From an uncultured Oscillospiraceae bacterium (lineage in GTDB: Bacteria > Bacillota > Clostridia > Oscillospirales > Acutalibacteraceae), in NCBI GenBank assembly GCA_948471095.1, contig CAOKRG010000013.1:1-49009 (forward strand): 49,009 nucleotides of DNA, written 5' to 3'. The notes beneath the pieces are model-generated. The model searched no databases, had not been told where the DNA came from, and saw only the letters and a list, made by a program, of their open reading frames with translations. The first letter of the stretch is position 1; each line of letters starts with the position of its first letter. The position numbers and the translations under genes were made by a program. This document shows positions 1 to 15,034 of this stretch, piece by piece.

Positions 1-627
1 CCCCATATCACAAACAAAGACCTCCCGGAAAAGGGACAGCGCAAGCGGGAGTATAAGAAAGTACGGGAGAAACGGCCTCCAAGGGACCGGAGTATCGAGG
101 AGCGCCCGCCGGAGATAGAGACCCGCGAGGAGGTCGGACATTGGGAGGGCGATACCGTCGTCGGAAAGAAAGGCTCAAGGGCAAGGCTCCTCGTATTCTC
201 CGAGAGGGCTACCCGGAACGAGATTATTATAAAAATCCCGGACGGCACTACAAAGAGCGTCGTCCGGGCGCTGGATAGACTCGAGAGGCGTTTCGGCGCA
301 GACTTCCCGAGGATATTCAAGTCGATTACTTTCGACAACGGCTCCGAGTTCGCAGATTGCGACGGCCTCGAGCGGAGCCGCCGGAGGAAAGGGAAAAAGC
401 GGACGACCGTTTACTATTGTCACCCGTACACAGCTTGCGAGCGGGGGACAAATGAGAATATTAACCGCATGATACGCCGCAAGTTCCCGAAAGGTACGGA
501 TTTCGACAAGGTAAAGACTGCCGAGGTCAAAGCCGCCGAGACATGGCTCAATAATTATCCTCGCGGGATTTTGGGCTATCGGAGCGCCGCGAGCGTGTTC
601 TCCGAGGCCGTCGGCCTTGCCGCGTAA
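1..627 (+). CDS. IS30-family transposase, C-terminal part (5' end outside window)
   Basis: The frame is open from base 1 to the TAA at 625-627 and gives 208 residues. It is the catalytic half of an IS30-family DDE transposase: HWEGDTVVG carries the first Asp, TFDNGSEF the second Asp, and the ERGTNEN stretch the catalytic Glu, followed by a typical RRKFPKGTDF tail. Full-length family members have about 320-350 residues, so the DNA-binding N-terminus lies to the left of the window. The gene converges on rpoC and stops 68 bases from the rpoC stop codon. AGG and ATA codons are frequent, unlike the neighbouring genes, which fits an acquired element. A relative, badly truncated, lies at 47095-47385 on the other strand. 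The family call is firm; whether this copy is active cannot be judged. Confidence 0.93.
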   Translation, partial: PHITNKDLPEKGQRKREYKKVREKRPPRDRSIEERPPEIETREEVGHWEGDTVVGKKGSRARLLVFSERATRNEIIIKIPDGTTKSVVRALDRLERRFGADFPRIFKSITFDNGSEFADCDGLERSRRRKGKKRTTVYYCHPYTACERGTNENINRMIRRKFPKGTDFDKVKTAEVKAAETWLNNYPRGILGYRSAASVFSEAVGLAA

Positions 628-670
628 AATATTTTATAGTTTTTTCGCATAAATTACTTGACATTTGCCC
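628..670 (+). repeat. Right end of the IS30 element, probable terminal inverted repeat
   Basis: The A+T-rich tail after the transposase stop runs into TTTTTTCGCATAAATTACTT and then GACATTTG, where sequence turns G+C-rich. The minus strand near 47055-47090 has almost the same series (AAATATTTCAATTTTTTCGC, then ATTTACTCTTGACATTT) after the other IS30 relic. Conservation of this noncoding end in two copies marks it as the element's terminus. The exact last base is not certain. Confidence 0.65.
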
Positions 671-695
671 CCGGCCCGCCGCCAAATCCGGCGTC

Positions 696-4337
<3,642 letters not shown>

Positions 4338-4377
4338 TTACCTTTCTCGCAAATTCAAACTGAAGATGTGTCAAGGC

Positions 4378-8091
<3,714 letters not shown>

Positions 8092-8189
8092 GCAGCGCAG
8101 CCACTCCTATCCTTGAATTTCTTCCGGGGCTCCCCCCTGGCTCTCATCCATAAATTTACACAAAAAAACAGTTTTTTTGCGCCAGCCTC

Positions 8190-8218
8190 TTGACTCCTTT
8201 TTTCTCCTGTGCTATACT
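8190..8218 (+). promoter_or_regulatory. SigA-type promoter, likely for the GNAT gene
   Basis: TTGACT (8190-8195) and TATACT (8213-8218) are 17 bases apart on the plus strand. It points to the acetyltransferase that starts at 8438, leaving a long leader of about 215 bases that crosses the divergent rpoBC promoter. The two promoters therefore face each other and overlap in transcription. Confidence 0.6.
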
Positions 8219-8269
8219 GATTTCCATAAGGCAAGGGGCCGCTTTTTATCGATGACGATACAGTATATT

Positions 8270-8298
8270 ATTGTAAACCAAGGATACTGTATTGTCAA
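8270..8298 (-). promoter_or_regulatory. SigA-type promoter of rpoBC with an inverted repeat across it
   Basis: Read on the minus strand, TTGACA (8293-8298) and TACAAT (8270-8275) are separated by exactly 17 bases. A perfect 9-base inverted repeat, ATACAGTAT (8258-8266) and ATACTGTAT (8284-8292), places one arm inside the spacer and the other just past the -10, a layout typical of a repressor operator. No known operator consensus was recognised. The transcript would have a leader of roughly 180 bases before rpoB. Confidence 0.8.
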
Positions 8299-8437
8299 GG
8301 CTTTCCTGCAATTTTTTTGCCCTTTTGTATAGAAATTTCTCCTTCCCGCGCCTTGCGCCACCGGCAGGCTGTGGGAGGGGTTTTTGTATGCCCTGGCCCC
8401 GCCATGGTTCTATTTCTTCTTTTGGGAGGCGCTTTTT

Positions 8438-8977
8438 ATGAATTTCACCATCCGCCTCGCCGGGCCCGCCGACTTGGACGCCGTGGCCCAGCTGTACGGC
8501 GCGGTCTGCGACGGACTCCGGGACAAGCCCTATAATCCCGGCTGGCGGCGGGAGGGTTTTCCCACCGCCGCCAACGCCCGGAAATACCTGGAAGAGGGCG
8601 CTTTGCTTCTGGCCTGGGCTGGGGAGCGTCTGGCCGGCTCGGTGGGCTTTACCCCCAACCCCAGCGCTGAGGCGGAAGAGGACGGCGAGGCCTTCCACAA
8701 CGTCTTCGCGCCTGCGGGCGCGTGGTATATCCACGTCTTGGCGGTCCACCCGGACTTTCTTCGCCAGGGCCTGGCCTCCCGGCTGCTGGCCCAGGCGCAG
8801 GAAGCGGTCCGGACCCGAGGCGGAACCGCCCTGCGCCTCTATGTCTGGGAGAACAACGCGCCCGCCGTCTCCGCCTATGAGAAAAACGGATACGCCCGCC
8901 TGGAAACCGGCGTGGACATCGGCTTGAGCGAATTCGGCCTAGAGCGCTTCTCCCTGTACGAAAAGGCCCTGATCTAA
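8438..8977 (+). CDS. GNAT-family N-acetyltransferase
   Basis: A 179-residue protein of the GCN5-related acetyltransferase fold, moving an acetyl group from acetyl-CoA to an unknown amine. Motif A is seen as YIHVLAVHPDFLRQGLASRL (hydrophobic strand, then the Q-x-x-G-x-A/G acetyl-CoA loop), and motif B as the ALRLYVWENNAPAVSAYEKN segment with the usual Asn-Ala-Tyr ending. The ATG at 8438 is chosen because GGGAGG lies nine bases upstream and the family fold begins at once (MNFTIRLA); the frame extends upstream but without a ribosome site. It diverges from rpoB and ends before a strong terminator. The substrate cannot be told from the sequence. Confidence 0.9.
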   Translation: MNFTIRLAGPADLDAVAQLYGAVCDGLRDKPYNPGWRREGFPTAANARKYLEEGALLLAWAGERLAGSVGFTPNPSAEAEEDGEAFHNVFAPAGAWYIHVLAVHPDFLRQGLASRLLAQAQEAVRTRGGTALRLYVWENNAPAVSAYEKNGYARLETGVDIGLSEFGLERFSLYEKALI

Positions 8978-9008
8978 CGGCTGCGGCGCAGGCGGACAGA
9001 CAATTAAG

Positions 9009-9042
9009 AAACGCGTTTGGGAATCGATCCCCAAACGCGTTT
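9009..9042. terminator. Bidirectional rho-independent terminator
   Basis: Arms AAACGCGTTTGGG (9009-9021) and CCCAAACGCGTTT (9030-9042) form a 13-base-pair perfect stem with short T-rich tracts on both sides. It lies between the convergent GNAT gene and the endonuclease Q/UvrD fusion and can serve both. Confidence 0.88.
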
Positions 9043-9059
9043 TCGATTATCTCATTCAT

Positions 9060-12000
9060 TTAAAAGAAGCTCATCTGCCTGTCCGCCTCCGCTTTCTGGG
9101 CCGAACGGGCCTGTTCCCGCTCCGCCAGCTCCGGGGGGAGCTCCCGCAAAAAGCCGGACGGCTCCGGGGACGAGGTGAGGATCAGCGCCTCTTTCGCCCT
9201 GGTGAGGCCCACGTAAAACAGGCGGCGCTCCTCCTCTTCCTCCAGGGCGCCTCCCTCCCCAAAGGGGATCAGCCCCTTGCGGACCCCGTAAAGCATCACC
9301 ACCGGGAATTCCAGTCCCTTGGCCCCGTGCAGCGTGGCCAGCGTGACCGCCCCGGCCGTGTACGTCTTTCCGCCGCAGCGCTTCAGGTCGCTCTCCACCC
9401 CGGTTTCCAGGGCCTCCAGAAATTCCGGCATTTTCTGGTAGAATACCGCCGTCTGGCAGAGCTTCTCCAGCTCCTTCTTCCCCTCCAGCTTCTGGTCCCT
9501 CTGCCATTCTTCCAGAAGCTTTTGGGGCTTTCCCCGGTTCAGCCGGGGGCCGTACTTTTCCGCCATCTGGCAATACGCCGCCATGGCCCGGTCTTCCGGC
9601 TCCCCGTCCCAGAGCAGCCGCCTTGCCGTCTGAGCGGCCAGCCGGTCCCCAGGCTGCAGCAGAGACTTAAAAAAGCAGACGGTCCCCCGCACGGCCTCCT
9701 CCTGCAAAAAGGAATCCCTTCCCGCCGCCACATAGGGAATGCCCTCCCTTTTCAGGCAGTCCTCCAACATGCCCGCCTGCCGGTGGGTCCGGTACAGCAC
9801 GGCGATGTCCTCAAAGGCCCAGAACTCCCCCTTTCTCGCGGGCTGCAGCGCATGGGCCTCCAGCATCCCGATTCCCCCGGTCAGGCGGTTGATCTCCTTG
9901 GCCACGAAAATGGCCTCCTCCCGCGGGCTGTCCGCCTCCACCAGGCGGACCGGGGCCCCTTTTGGCCGGTTGGGGCGCAGAATCCTCTCCCCGCCCGGGT
10001 TTTGGGAGATCACCCGGGAGGCCGCTGTCAAAATCTGGGGCGTGGAGCGGTAATTCTCCTCCAGGGTAATCTGGCGCGCCCCTGGAAAATCCTCCGCCAG
10101 CCTTTGGAAGCACCCGGCGTCCGCCCCACGGAAGCCGTAAACGGCCTGGTCCAGGTCCCCGATGGCGAACAGCTCCCGGCCCCCCTGGTTCCACGCCTTA
10201 AGCAGCCGGTACTGCAGGGGGTTCACGTCCTGGAACTCGTCCACCAGCAGGTAGGAGAACGCGTCCGCGTCCCCCCTGCCCCGGCCGGGACCCTCCTCCT
10301 GGGCGGTCCGCAGGGCCTCCAGCAGGACGTCGTCAAAGTCCAGGGCCCCCCACTGCCGCAGGCTGTTCTGGTATGCCTCCAAAACCTCCCGCCCCAGGGG
10401 GAACTCCCCCTCCTTCATCCCCGTCTTCCAGTTGGAGATCTCCGTAAGCAGCCGGGAGGCGGAGCATTCCAGGCCGAATTCCCGCTTCAGCCGGCCCGCC
10501 AGCTCCCTGGCCTCCATTTCCCCGGCCAGGGTGAAATCCGCGCCCCTGTCCTTCAGCCGCTTCCAGGCAATGGCGTGGAAGGTTCCGGCTTGCAGCTTCC
10601 TGGCCGGGGCCTTTCCCAGCTGCCTCTCGATCCGCTCCCGCAGCTCCTTGGCCGCTTGGTTGGTAAAGGTCACCGCCGTGACGCGGGAGGGGCTCACCCG
10701 CCTGGTTTCCAGCAGGTGGAGGATGTGCGCGGCCAGGGTGCCGGTCTTCCCCGTGCCGGGTCCGGCCTTTACCACCGTGACCCGCTCCATGGACTCGATG
10801 GCCTGCCGCTGCCGCTCGTTCCAGGCGGGCTCGGGCCGGACGGCCGGGGCCCCTTGTACCGGCGGGACGGGCGGCTTCGGGCCGTGGGTCCCGTGTTTCT
10901 CCGGGCTACGGACGGCCCCCGCCTCCGCTTCGGGCTCCGGCCCCGCTCCAAACAGGCTGGTCTGGCCGCTCAATCCTTCCAGCTCGCCCCGGGTGAACAG
11001 GCAGAGCCTGCCGTATTCCCCGTCAAAGCCCGGCTTCCAGCTGAGCTGGCCCCTCCGCAGCCGGCCCACGCCCTCGGCGATCAGGCCTCCCGCCGCGCCG
11101 CGGATCTCTTCTAAGGGAATCTCCCGCAAAATGGGGAACTCCGGCCCCAGCTTCCGCAGCATGCCCCGATAAACCTTCTCCGCCTTGGCGCTGGCCGGGG
11201 AGCACCCCAAAGCCGCACCCACCACCTCCGGCAGGGGGACCAGGCTTTCAAATTTTGCCGCCTGGGCCCGCCGGTACCCCTCCGGCCGGTCCGCCAGCTG
11301 GGCCACGCGGTGGGACACGCCCACGGTCAGCTTTCCTCCGCAGACCGGGCAGATTCCCCCCAGCCGCTCCGTCTCCCCCGGCGTTAGGCAGAGGCCGCAT
11401 TTCCGGTGGCCGTCATAGTGGTATTTCCCCTCCTCCGGGAAAAACTCGATGGTACCGGCCAAGCCCTCCCCGGTCTGGACCGCCCTGCGCAGGGCCTCAT
11501 AGCTCAGGTCCGCGTCGAGAAGATTGGCCTCCCGGCCCAGCTTGGCCGGGGAGTGGGCGTCCGAATTGGAGAGGAGCTGGTAGCGGTCCAGGGCGGACAC
11601 CCGCCAGATCATGGGCGGGTCCGAGGAGAGCCCGGTTTCCATGGCGTGGATGTGCCCGGACAAATCCCCAAAGCACTCCTCCACGGAGTCGAAGCCGGAA
11701 AAGGCCCCGAACAGGGAGAAATGGGGCGTCCAGATGTGGGCCGGAACATAGACCGCCTCCGGGCACAGCTCCAGGAGGATTTCCAGCAGGTCATGGCAGT
11801 CCAGCCCCAAAATGGGCCTGCCGTCGGAGTGGATGTTCCCAATGGCCTCCAGCTTGCGGGAGACCAGCTCCGCGGCCTCCAGGCCGGGCAGCAGGATCAG
11901 GCTGTGCACCTTCCGGACCCGGCCGTCCTTTTTATAGATGGAGCTGATCTCCCCCGTTATGACAAAACGGGGCGGTTCCCCGGCGGAAGAGCCCTCCAGG

Positions 12001-12209
12001 CGGAACTCCTTTTTCAGAGTATAGAACCCGTTTCCGGCGGGCTCCAGCTTCTCCTCCAGCTCCCGCCGCCAGGCCGGGTGGGTAAAGTCCCCGCTGCCCA
12101 CCAGGCCGATGCCCTTCCGCCGCGCCCACAGGTCCAGATGCTCCGGCGTACAGTCCTTGCTGGTGGCCCGGGAATAGTGGGAATGAATGTGCAGGTCCGC
12201 AAGATACAT
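9060..12209 (-). CDS. Endonuclease Q-like (PHP) domain fused to a UvrD-type helicase
   Basis: A 1049-residue two-part protein. Residues 1-310 form a PHP metal-dependent phosphoesterase (DLHIHSHYSR at 5-14, GDFTHP near 40, SNSDAHSP near 214-221), followed by a zinc finger (CGLC at 271-274, CPVCGG at 287-292) as in endonuclease Q, the enzyme that nicks 5' of deaminated bases. Residues about 460-1049 are a superfamily 1A helicase: Walker A AGPGTGKT (482-489), LLVDEFQDVNP, GDLDQAVYGFRG, ENYRST, TLHGAKGLEF and VGLTRAKEAL. A sliding-clamp-like motif QTSLF (416-420) sits at the junction, and the protein ends in QMSFF. The ATG at 12207-12209 is chosen for GAGAGGG seven bases upstream. It is last in a unit with the TIGR03915/03916-type genes. 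The endonuclease Q assignment rests on domain pattern, not assay. Confidence 0.87.
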   Translation of the reverse strand: MYLADLHIHSHYSRATSKDCTPEHLDLWARRKGIGLVGSGDFTHPAWRRELEEKLEPAGNGFYTLKKEFRLEGSSAGEPPRFVITGEISSIYKKDGRVRKVHSLILLPGLEAAELVSRKLEAIGNIHSDGRPILGLDCHDLLEILLELCPEAVYVPAHIWTPHFSLFGAFSGFDSVEECFGDLSGHIHAMETGLSSDPPMIWRVSALDRYQLLSNSDAHSPAKLGREANLLDADLSYEALRRAVQTGEGLAGTIEFFPEEGKYHYDGHRKCGLCLTPGETERLGGICPVCGGKLTVGVSHRVAQLADRPEGYRRAQAAKFESLVPLPEVVGAALGCSPASAKAEKVYRGMLRKLGPEFPILREIPLEEIRGAAGGLIAEGVGRLRRGQLSWKPGFDGEYGRLCLFTRGELEGLSGQTSLFGAGPEPEAEAGAVRSPEKHGTHGPKPPVPPVQGAPAVRPEPAWNERQRQAIESMERVTVVKAGPGTGKTGTLAAHILHLLETRRVSPSRVTAVTFTNQAAKELRERIERQLGKAPARKLQAGTFHAIAWKRLKDRGADFTLAGEMEARELAGRLKREFGLECSASRLLTEISNWKTGMKEGEFPLGREVLEAYQNSLRQWGALDFDDVLLEALRTAQEEGPGRGRGDADAFSYLLVDEFQDVNPLQYRLLKAWNQGGRELFAIGDLDQAVYGFRGADAGCFQRLAEDFPGARQITLEENYRSTPQILTAASRVISQNPGGERILRPNRPKGAPVRLVEADSPREEAIFVAKEINRLTGGIGMLEAHALQPARKGEFWAFEDIAVLYRTHRQAGMLEDCLKREGIPYVAAGRDSFLQEEAVRGTVCFFKSLLQPGDRLAAQTARRLLWDGEPEDRAMAAYCQMAEKYGPRLNRGKPQKLLEEWQRDQKLEGKKELEKLCQTAVFYQKMPEFLEALETGVESDLKRCGGKTYTAGAVTLATLHGAKGLEFPVVMLYGVRKGLIPFGEGGALEEEEERRLFYVGLTRAKEALILTSSPEPSGFLRELPPELAEREQARSAQKAEADRQMSFF

Positions 12210-12253
12210 AATAACCCTCTCCCTTCCGTCAGACCGGCCGCCCCGCGCCTCTC

Positions 12254-12279
12254 GGGCGGAGGGCGGCAAGCCTCCGCCC
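12254..12279 (-). other. Intercistronic hairpin
   Basis: GGGCGGAGG (12254-12262) pairs with CCTCCGCCC (12271-12279) in the 93-base gap between the TIGR03915-type gene and the helicase fusion. There is no T run, so it is more likely an RNA-processing or stability structure than a terminator. Confidence 0.5.
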
Positions 12280-12302
12280 AAAGCGCTTGCCGCGCCAATC
12301 TT

Positions 12303-13058
12303 CTACCGCTGAAACTCCGTCATATTCTTCCAATACCGCATGGGCATCATGCCCCGGCGGAGCTTGGGGTTTACCCGGCCCTCCACCGCGATGGTGTCGT
12401 AAAACTTCCGCCACAGGGCCTGGTAGCGGGCCTCCTCCTCGCTGGGCTCGGGCAGGTCCACCGCGTCCGCGTGGAAAAATTCCCCCTCCCGCGCCCCAGG
12501 CCGGTACACAAAGCCCATGCCGTGGGTCTTGTCAAAGATCATGAACCGCTCCGTATTCAGCCGGGCCGTGAAATGCCCCACAATCAAGGGCAGCACCCGG
12601 TTGTTGGGGGTGATCATGCCCGCCAGAAAGCCCCCGCAGTCCGCGAAGCGCAGGAACTCCACATGGAAATGGGCCTCGTTCTTTAGGTACAGCAGGGCCT
12701 TGTTTATGGCGTGCACGTCCGGGTGGACGCTCATGGCCAGGGCCCGGGCCCCGTGGCGGTAGCCCAGCAGAATAAAGCGGATCAGCCGCAGCTCCTTTTC
12801 CTCCATGCAGGTGAGAAAACCCTGCTGGACCATGCCCAGCGCGTCCGGGCACACCTTCTCCCGAATGGAGTCCTCCACCCGCCGGGCCAGGGCCGGGTCC
12901 GCCTCCACCGCCCGCACGCCGAACAGGGTGGCCTGGGGCTCGTCCAGCAGCTGCACGCCCTGGGGGAGCCTTTTATCGAAAAAGCACTGGGCCACGCAGC
13001 AGAGAAAGCCCTGGTAGCTGCCGTCGTAGCGGTAGACTAGATTTGACCGGTCAGACAT
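12303..13058 (-). CDS. TIGR03915-type DNA metabolism protein (partner of radical SAM protein)
   Basis: A 251-residue protein beginning MSDRSNLVYRYDGSYQGFLC, the characteristic opening of the TIGR03915 (DUF4130-containing) family, which as known travels with a TIGR03916 radical SAM protein and in some genomes is fused to a uracil-DNA-glycosylase-family domain. The C-terminal PKLRRGMMPMRYWKNMTEF segment is also typical. The ATG at 13056-13058 lies inside the end of the radical SAM gene (22-base overlap), so translation is probably coupled. The family has no proven reaction; linkage here to an endonuclease Q/helicase fusion and to dinB supports a DNA repair role by context only. No truncation or frameshift is seen. 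Confidence 0.88.
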   Translation of the reverse strand: MSDRSNLVYRYDGSYQGFLCCVAQCFFDKRLPQGVQLLDEPQATLFGVRAVEADPALARRVEDSIREKVCPDALGMVQQGFLTCMEEKELRLIRFILLGYRHGARALAMSVHPDVHAINKALLYLKNEAHFHVEFLRFADCGGFLAGMITPNNRVLPLIVGHFTARLNTERFMIFDKTHGMGFVYRPGAREGEFFHADAVDLPEPSEEEARYQALWRKFYDTIAVEGRVNPKLRRGMMPMRYWKNMTEFQR

Positions 13059-14338
13059 TTCACACCGTCCTCCTTTTGGGGCGCGAACAGGCTCAGCTGC
13101 TCCGGCGCGTCGATCTTCTGCCGCTGAACCGGGGAGCGCTCGCAGATGGCCCCGGCGATGACCGCCGGGTCGTCGGTGGGCAGGGGCGAGGCGGACTTGC
13201 CCATGCACACGATGAAAAACCGGGCCCGCTTGAGCACCACGCCCAGCTTTTTCAGGGCGTCGAAGTCCAGCCGGGCGGTGCGCCGGGCGGCCCGGATGCG
13301 CTGGGCGCTCTTGACCCCGATGCCCGGCACCCGCAGGAGCATCTCATAGGGGGCCCGATTCACCTCCACGGGGAAGAGCTCCATGTGGTTCACGGCCCAG
13401 TTGCACTTGGGGTCCAGGAAGGGGTTGAAGTCCGGGTTGGCGTCGTCCAGAATCTCCCCGGCGGTGAAGCCGTAAAACCGCAGCAGCCAGTCCGCCTGGT
13501 AGAGCCGGTGCTCCCGCAGCAGGGGCGGGGGCGAGTTCAGGGCGGGCAGGGCCCGGTCCTCCACCACGGGCATGTAGGCGGAGAAGAACACCCGCTTGAG
13601 GGCGTACTTTTTATACAGCCCCTCGGTCAGCCGGAGGATCTGCACGTCGTGCTCCGGGGTGGCCCCGATGATCATCTGGGTGGACTGCCCCGCCGGGACG
13701 AACCGGGGCGCGGCCCGGTATTTTACCAGCTCCTTGGCGTTTTGGGCGATGCCGTCCCGGATCTGCCCCATGGGGGCCAGAATCTTCTCCTTGGACTTCT
13801 GGGGGGCCAGGCGCTTCAGGCTCTCCCCGCTGGGCAGCTCGATGTTCACGCTCATCCGGTCGGCGTAAAGGCCCAGCTCCTCGGTCAGCCGGGGGCTGGC
13901 CCCGGGGATGGCCTTGACGTGCACATAGCCCCAAAAACCGCAGTCCTCCCGGAGCATCTTCACCGCGGAAAGCATGAGCTCGCAGGTATAGTCCGGGTTT
14001 TTCACCACCGCCGAGGACAGGAACAGCCCCTCGATGTAGTTGCGGCGGTAAAACTCCATGGTGAGGGTGCACAGCTCCCGGGGGGTGAAGCTGGCCCGCC
14101 GGCAGTCCGTGGTGCGGCGGTTCACGCAGTAGGCGCAGTCAAAGGCGCAGTCGTTGCTCATGAGCACCTTTAACAGGGAGATGCACCGGCCGTCGGCGGC
14201 AAAGCTGTGGCAGATGCCCGCCTTGACCGCGCTGCCCAGCTTGCCCTTCTGGGCGGGCCGGTCCACCCCGGAGGAGGTGCAGGCCACGTCGTACTTGGCC
14301 GCGTCGGTGAGAATTTCCAGTTTTTCCATCAGGTCCAT
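13037..14338 (-). CDS. Putative DNA modification/repair radical SAM protein (TIGR03916 type)
   Basis: A 433-residue radical S-adenosylmethionine enzyme. The 4Fe-4S motif CAFDCAYC (Cys-x3-Cys-x2-Cys) lies near residue 64, preceded by a CHSFAADGRC segment. A helix-hairpin-helix DNA-binding motif (LLRVPGIGVKSAQRIRAAR) sits near residue 340. The C-terminal tail carries QLSLF (414-418), a canonical bacterial sliding-clamp-binding pentapeptide. The ATG at 14336-14338 has AAGGAG eight bases upstream. Family knowledge (TIGR03916) gives a putative DNA repair or modification role and pairing with TIGR03915, which is the next gene. It heads the minus-strand unit radical SAM, TIGR03915, endonuclease Q/UvrD. 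The chemical step is not known. Confidence 0.9.
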   Translation of the reverse strand: MDLMEKLEILTDAAKYDVACTSSGVDRPAQKGKLGSAVKAGICHSFAADGRCISLLKVLMSNDCAFDCAYCVNRRTTDCRRASFTPRELCTLTMEFYRRNYIEGLFLSSAVVKNPDYTCELMLSAVKMLREDCGFWGYVHVKAIPGASPRLTEELGLYADRMSVNIELPSGESLKRLAPQKSKEKILAPMGQIRDGIAQNAKELVKYRAAPRFVPAGQSTQMIIGATPEHDVQILRLTEGLYKKYALKRVFFSAYMPVVEDRALPALNSPPPLLREHRLYQADWLLRFYGFTAGEILDDANPDFNPFLDPKCNWAVNHMELFPVEVNRAPYEMLLRVPGIGVKSAQRIRAARRTARLDFDALKKLGVVLKRARFFIVCMGKSASPLPTDDPAVIAGAICERSPVQRQKIDAPEQLSLFAPQKEDGVKCLTGQI

Positions 14339-14365
14339 GTTGGCGGCTCCTTTCCAGGGAGGACT

Positions 14366-14603
14366 ACCACCCAGTTAAAGGTGGACAACGTACGCGGTCA
14401 AGGGGCGGGGAAGATTGCCAGTGGCAATCGTTCTGACCCGGTCTACGCTGCCGCTCCGGTCGGTGCTGAACGTGTGCTGTACTTGGCGCAGCCAAGTACC
14501 CGGCACACAGCACCCGAGTCGGCAGACGAGACAGGCCCCTTGCAGGGTTCTTAGGGTGACTTGGCGAAGCCAATGTCATGAGCCCCTAAGCCGCCGGCGG
14601 CGG
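14366..14603. repeat. Mosaic hairpin repeat, copy 1
   Basis: This lies upstream of the radical SAM gene. It contains the shared framework pieces GGGTTCTTAGGG and GCCCCTAAGCCGCCGG. Hairpins occupy the slots: GATTGCC/GGCAATC with loop AGT (14413-14429), TACTTGGC/GCCAAGTA with loop GCA (14480-14498) nested inside a GTGCTG/CAGCAC pair, and TTGGC/GCCAA with loop GAA (14561-14573). No gene is supported here. Confidence 0.75.
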
Positions 14604-14954
14604 CCTTGCCCTTAAAAGGCGGCGCAGTGAAAATGGATAGTGCACAATACCCAAACATTCCTCCGAGTCCCCTAGCGCATTTATGCTGCGCCGCCGTCCT
14701 TTGTAACGCATTAGAGCGAAGCGAATAACAGTGGACTGCTTCCCCCCGGTTAGCTTTTGAGGGATGAGCCACCTGTTCCGCAAGGGGGGCGGCAGCAAGG
14801 GAGTTAGCCGCATCGAGGAGTCCGCTATTCATCGCTTCGCTCGAAGACGCTATAGGGGGCGGCGGCGCAGCAGGGGGGCGCTATTTTCCTTTTGTGTGAT
14901 GATTTGGCTCGCCGCTCTACCCTGTTTTACTGCGCCGCCTTTTTAGGGGCAAGG
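14604..14954. mobile_element. MITE-like 351-bp element with 30-base terminal inverted repeats
   Basis: The ends 14604-14633 and 14925-14954 are inverted copies of each other, with one gap and a couple of mismatches; both carry CCTTGCCC and GGCGGCGCAGT. A second inverted pair lies inside (GAGCGAAGCGA near 14712; TCGCTTCGCTC near 14831). No transposase or credible gene lies inside, so it is probably a nonautonomous foldback or MITE-type element inserted in the gap between dinB and the radical SAM gene. Confidence 0.65.
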
Positions 14955-15025
14955 TCGCGAGACTCTGTCTCGCGCTCTGCCACTTTTGAAAAAGTGGACA
15001 AAACTTTTACTGTTGCGCTGAGTTG
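14955..15025. repeat. Mosaic hairpin repeat, short B-type copy
   Basis: This short variant holds CGCGAGAC/GTCTCGCG, then CCACTTTTGAAAAAGTGG, then AAAACTTTTACTGTTGCGCT. The same order of G+C-rich hairpin, A+T-rich hairpin and AAACTTTT tail occurs at 44930-45005 and 25808-25895. It sits just downstream of dinB. Confidence 0.6.
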
Positions 15026-15034
15026 GCGGTTTCT

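Noticed and set aside
14551-14832. A 93-codon frame upstream of dinB.
   Set aside because: It lies across the MITE-like inverted repeats and has no ribosome site or family resemblance.
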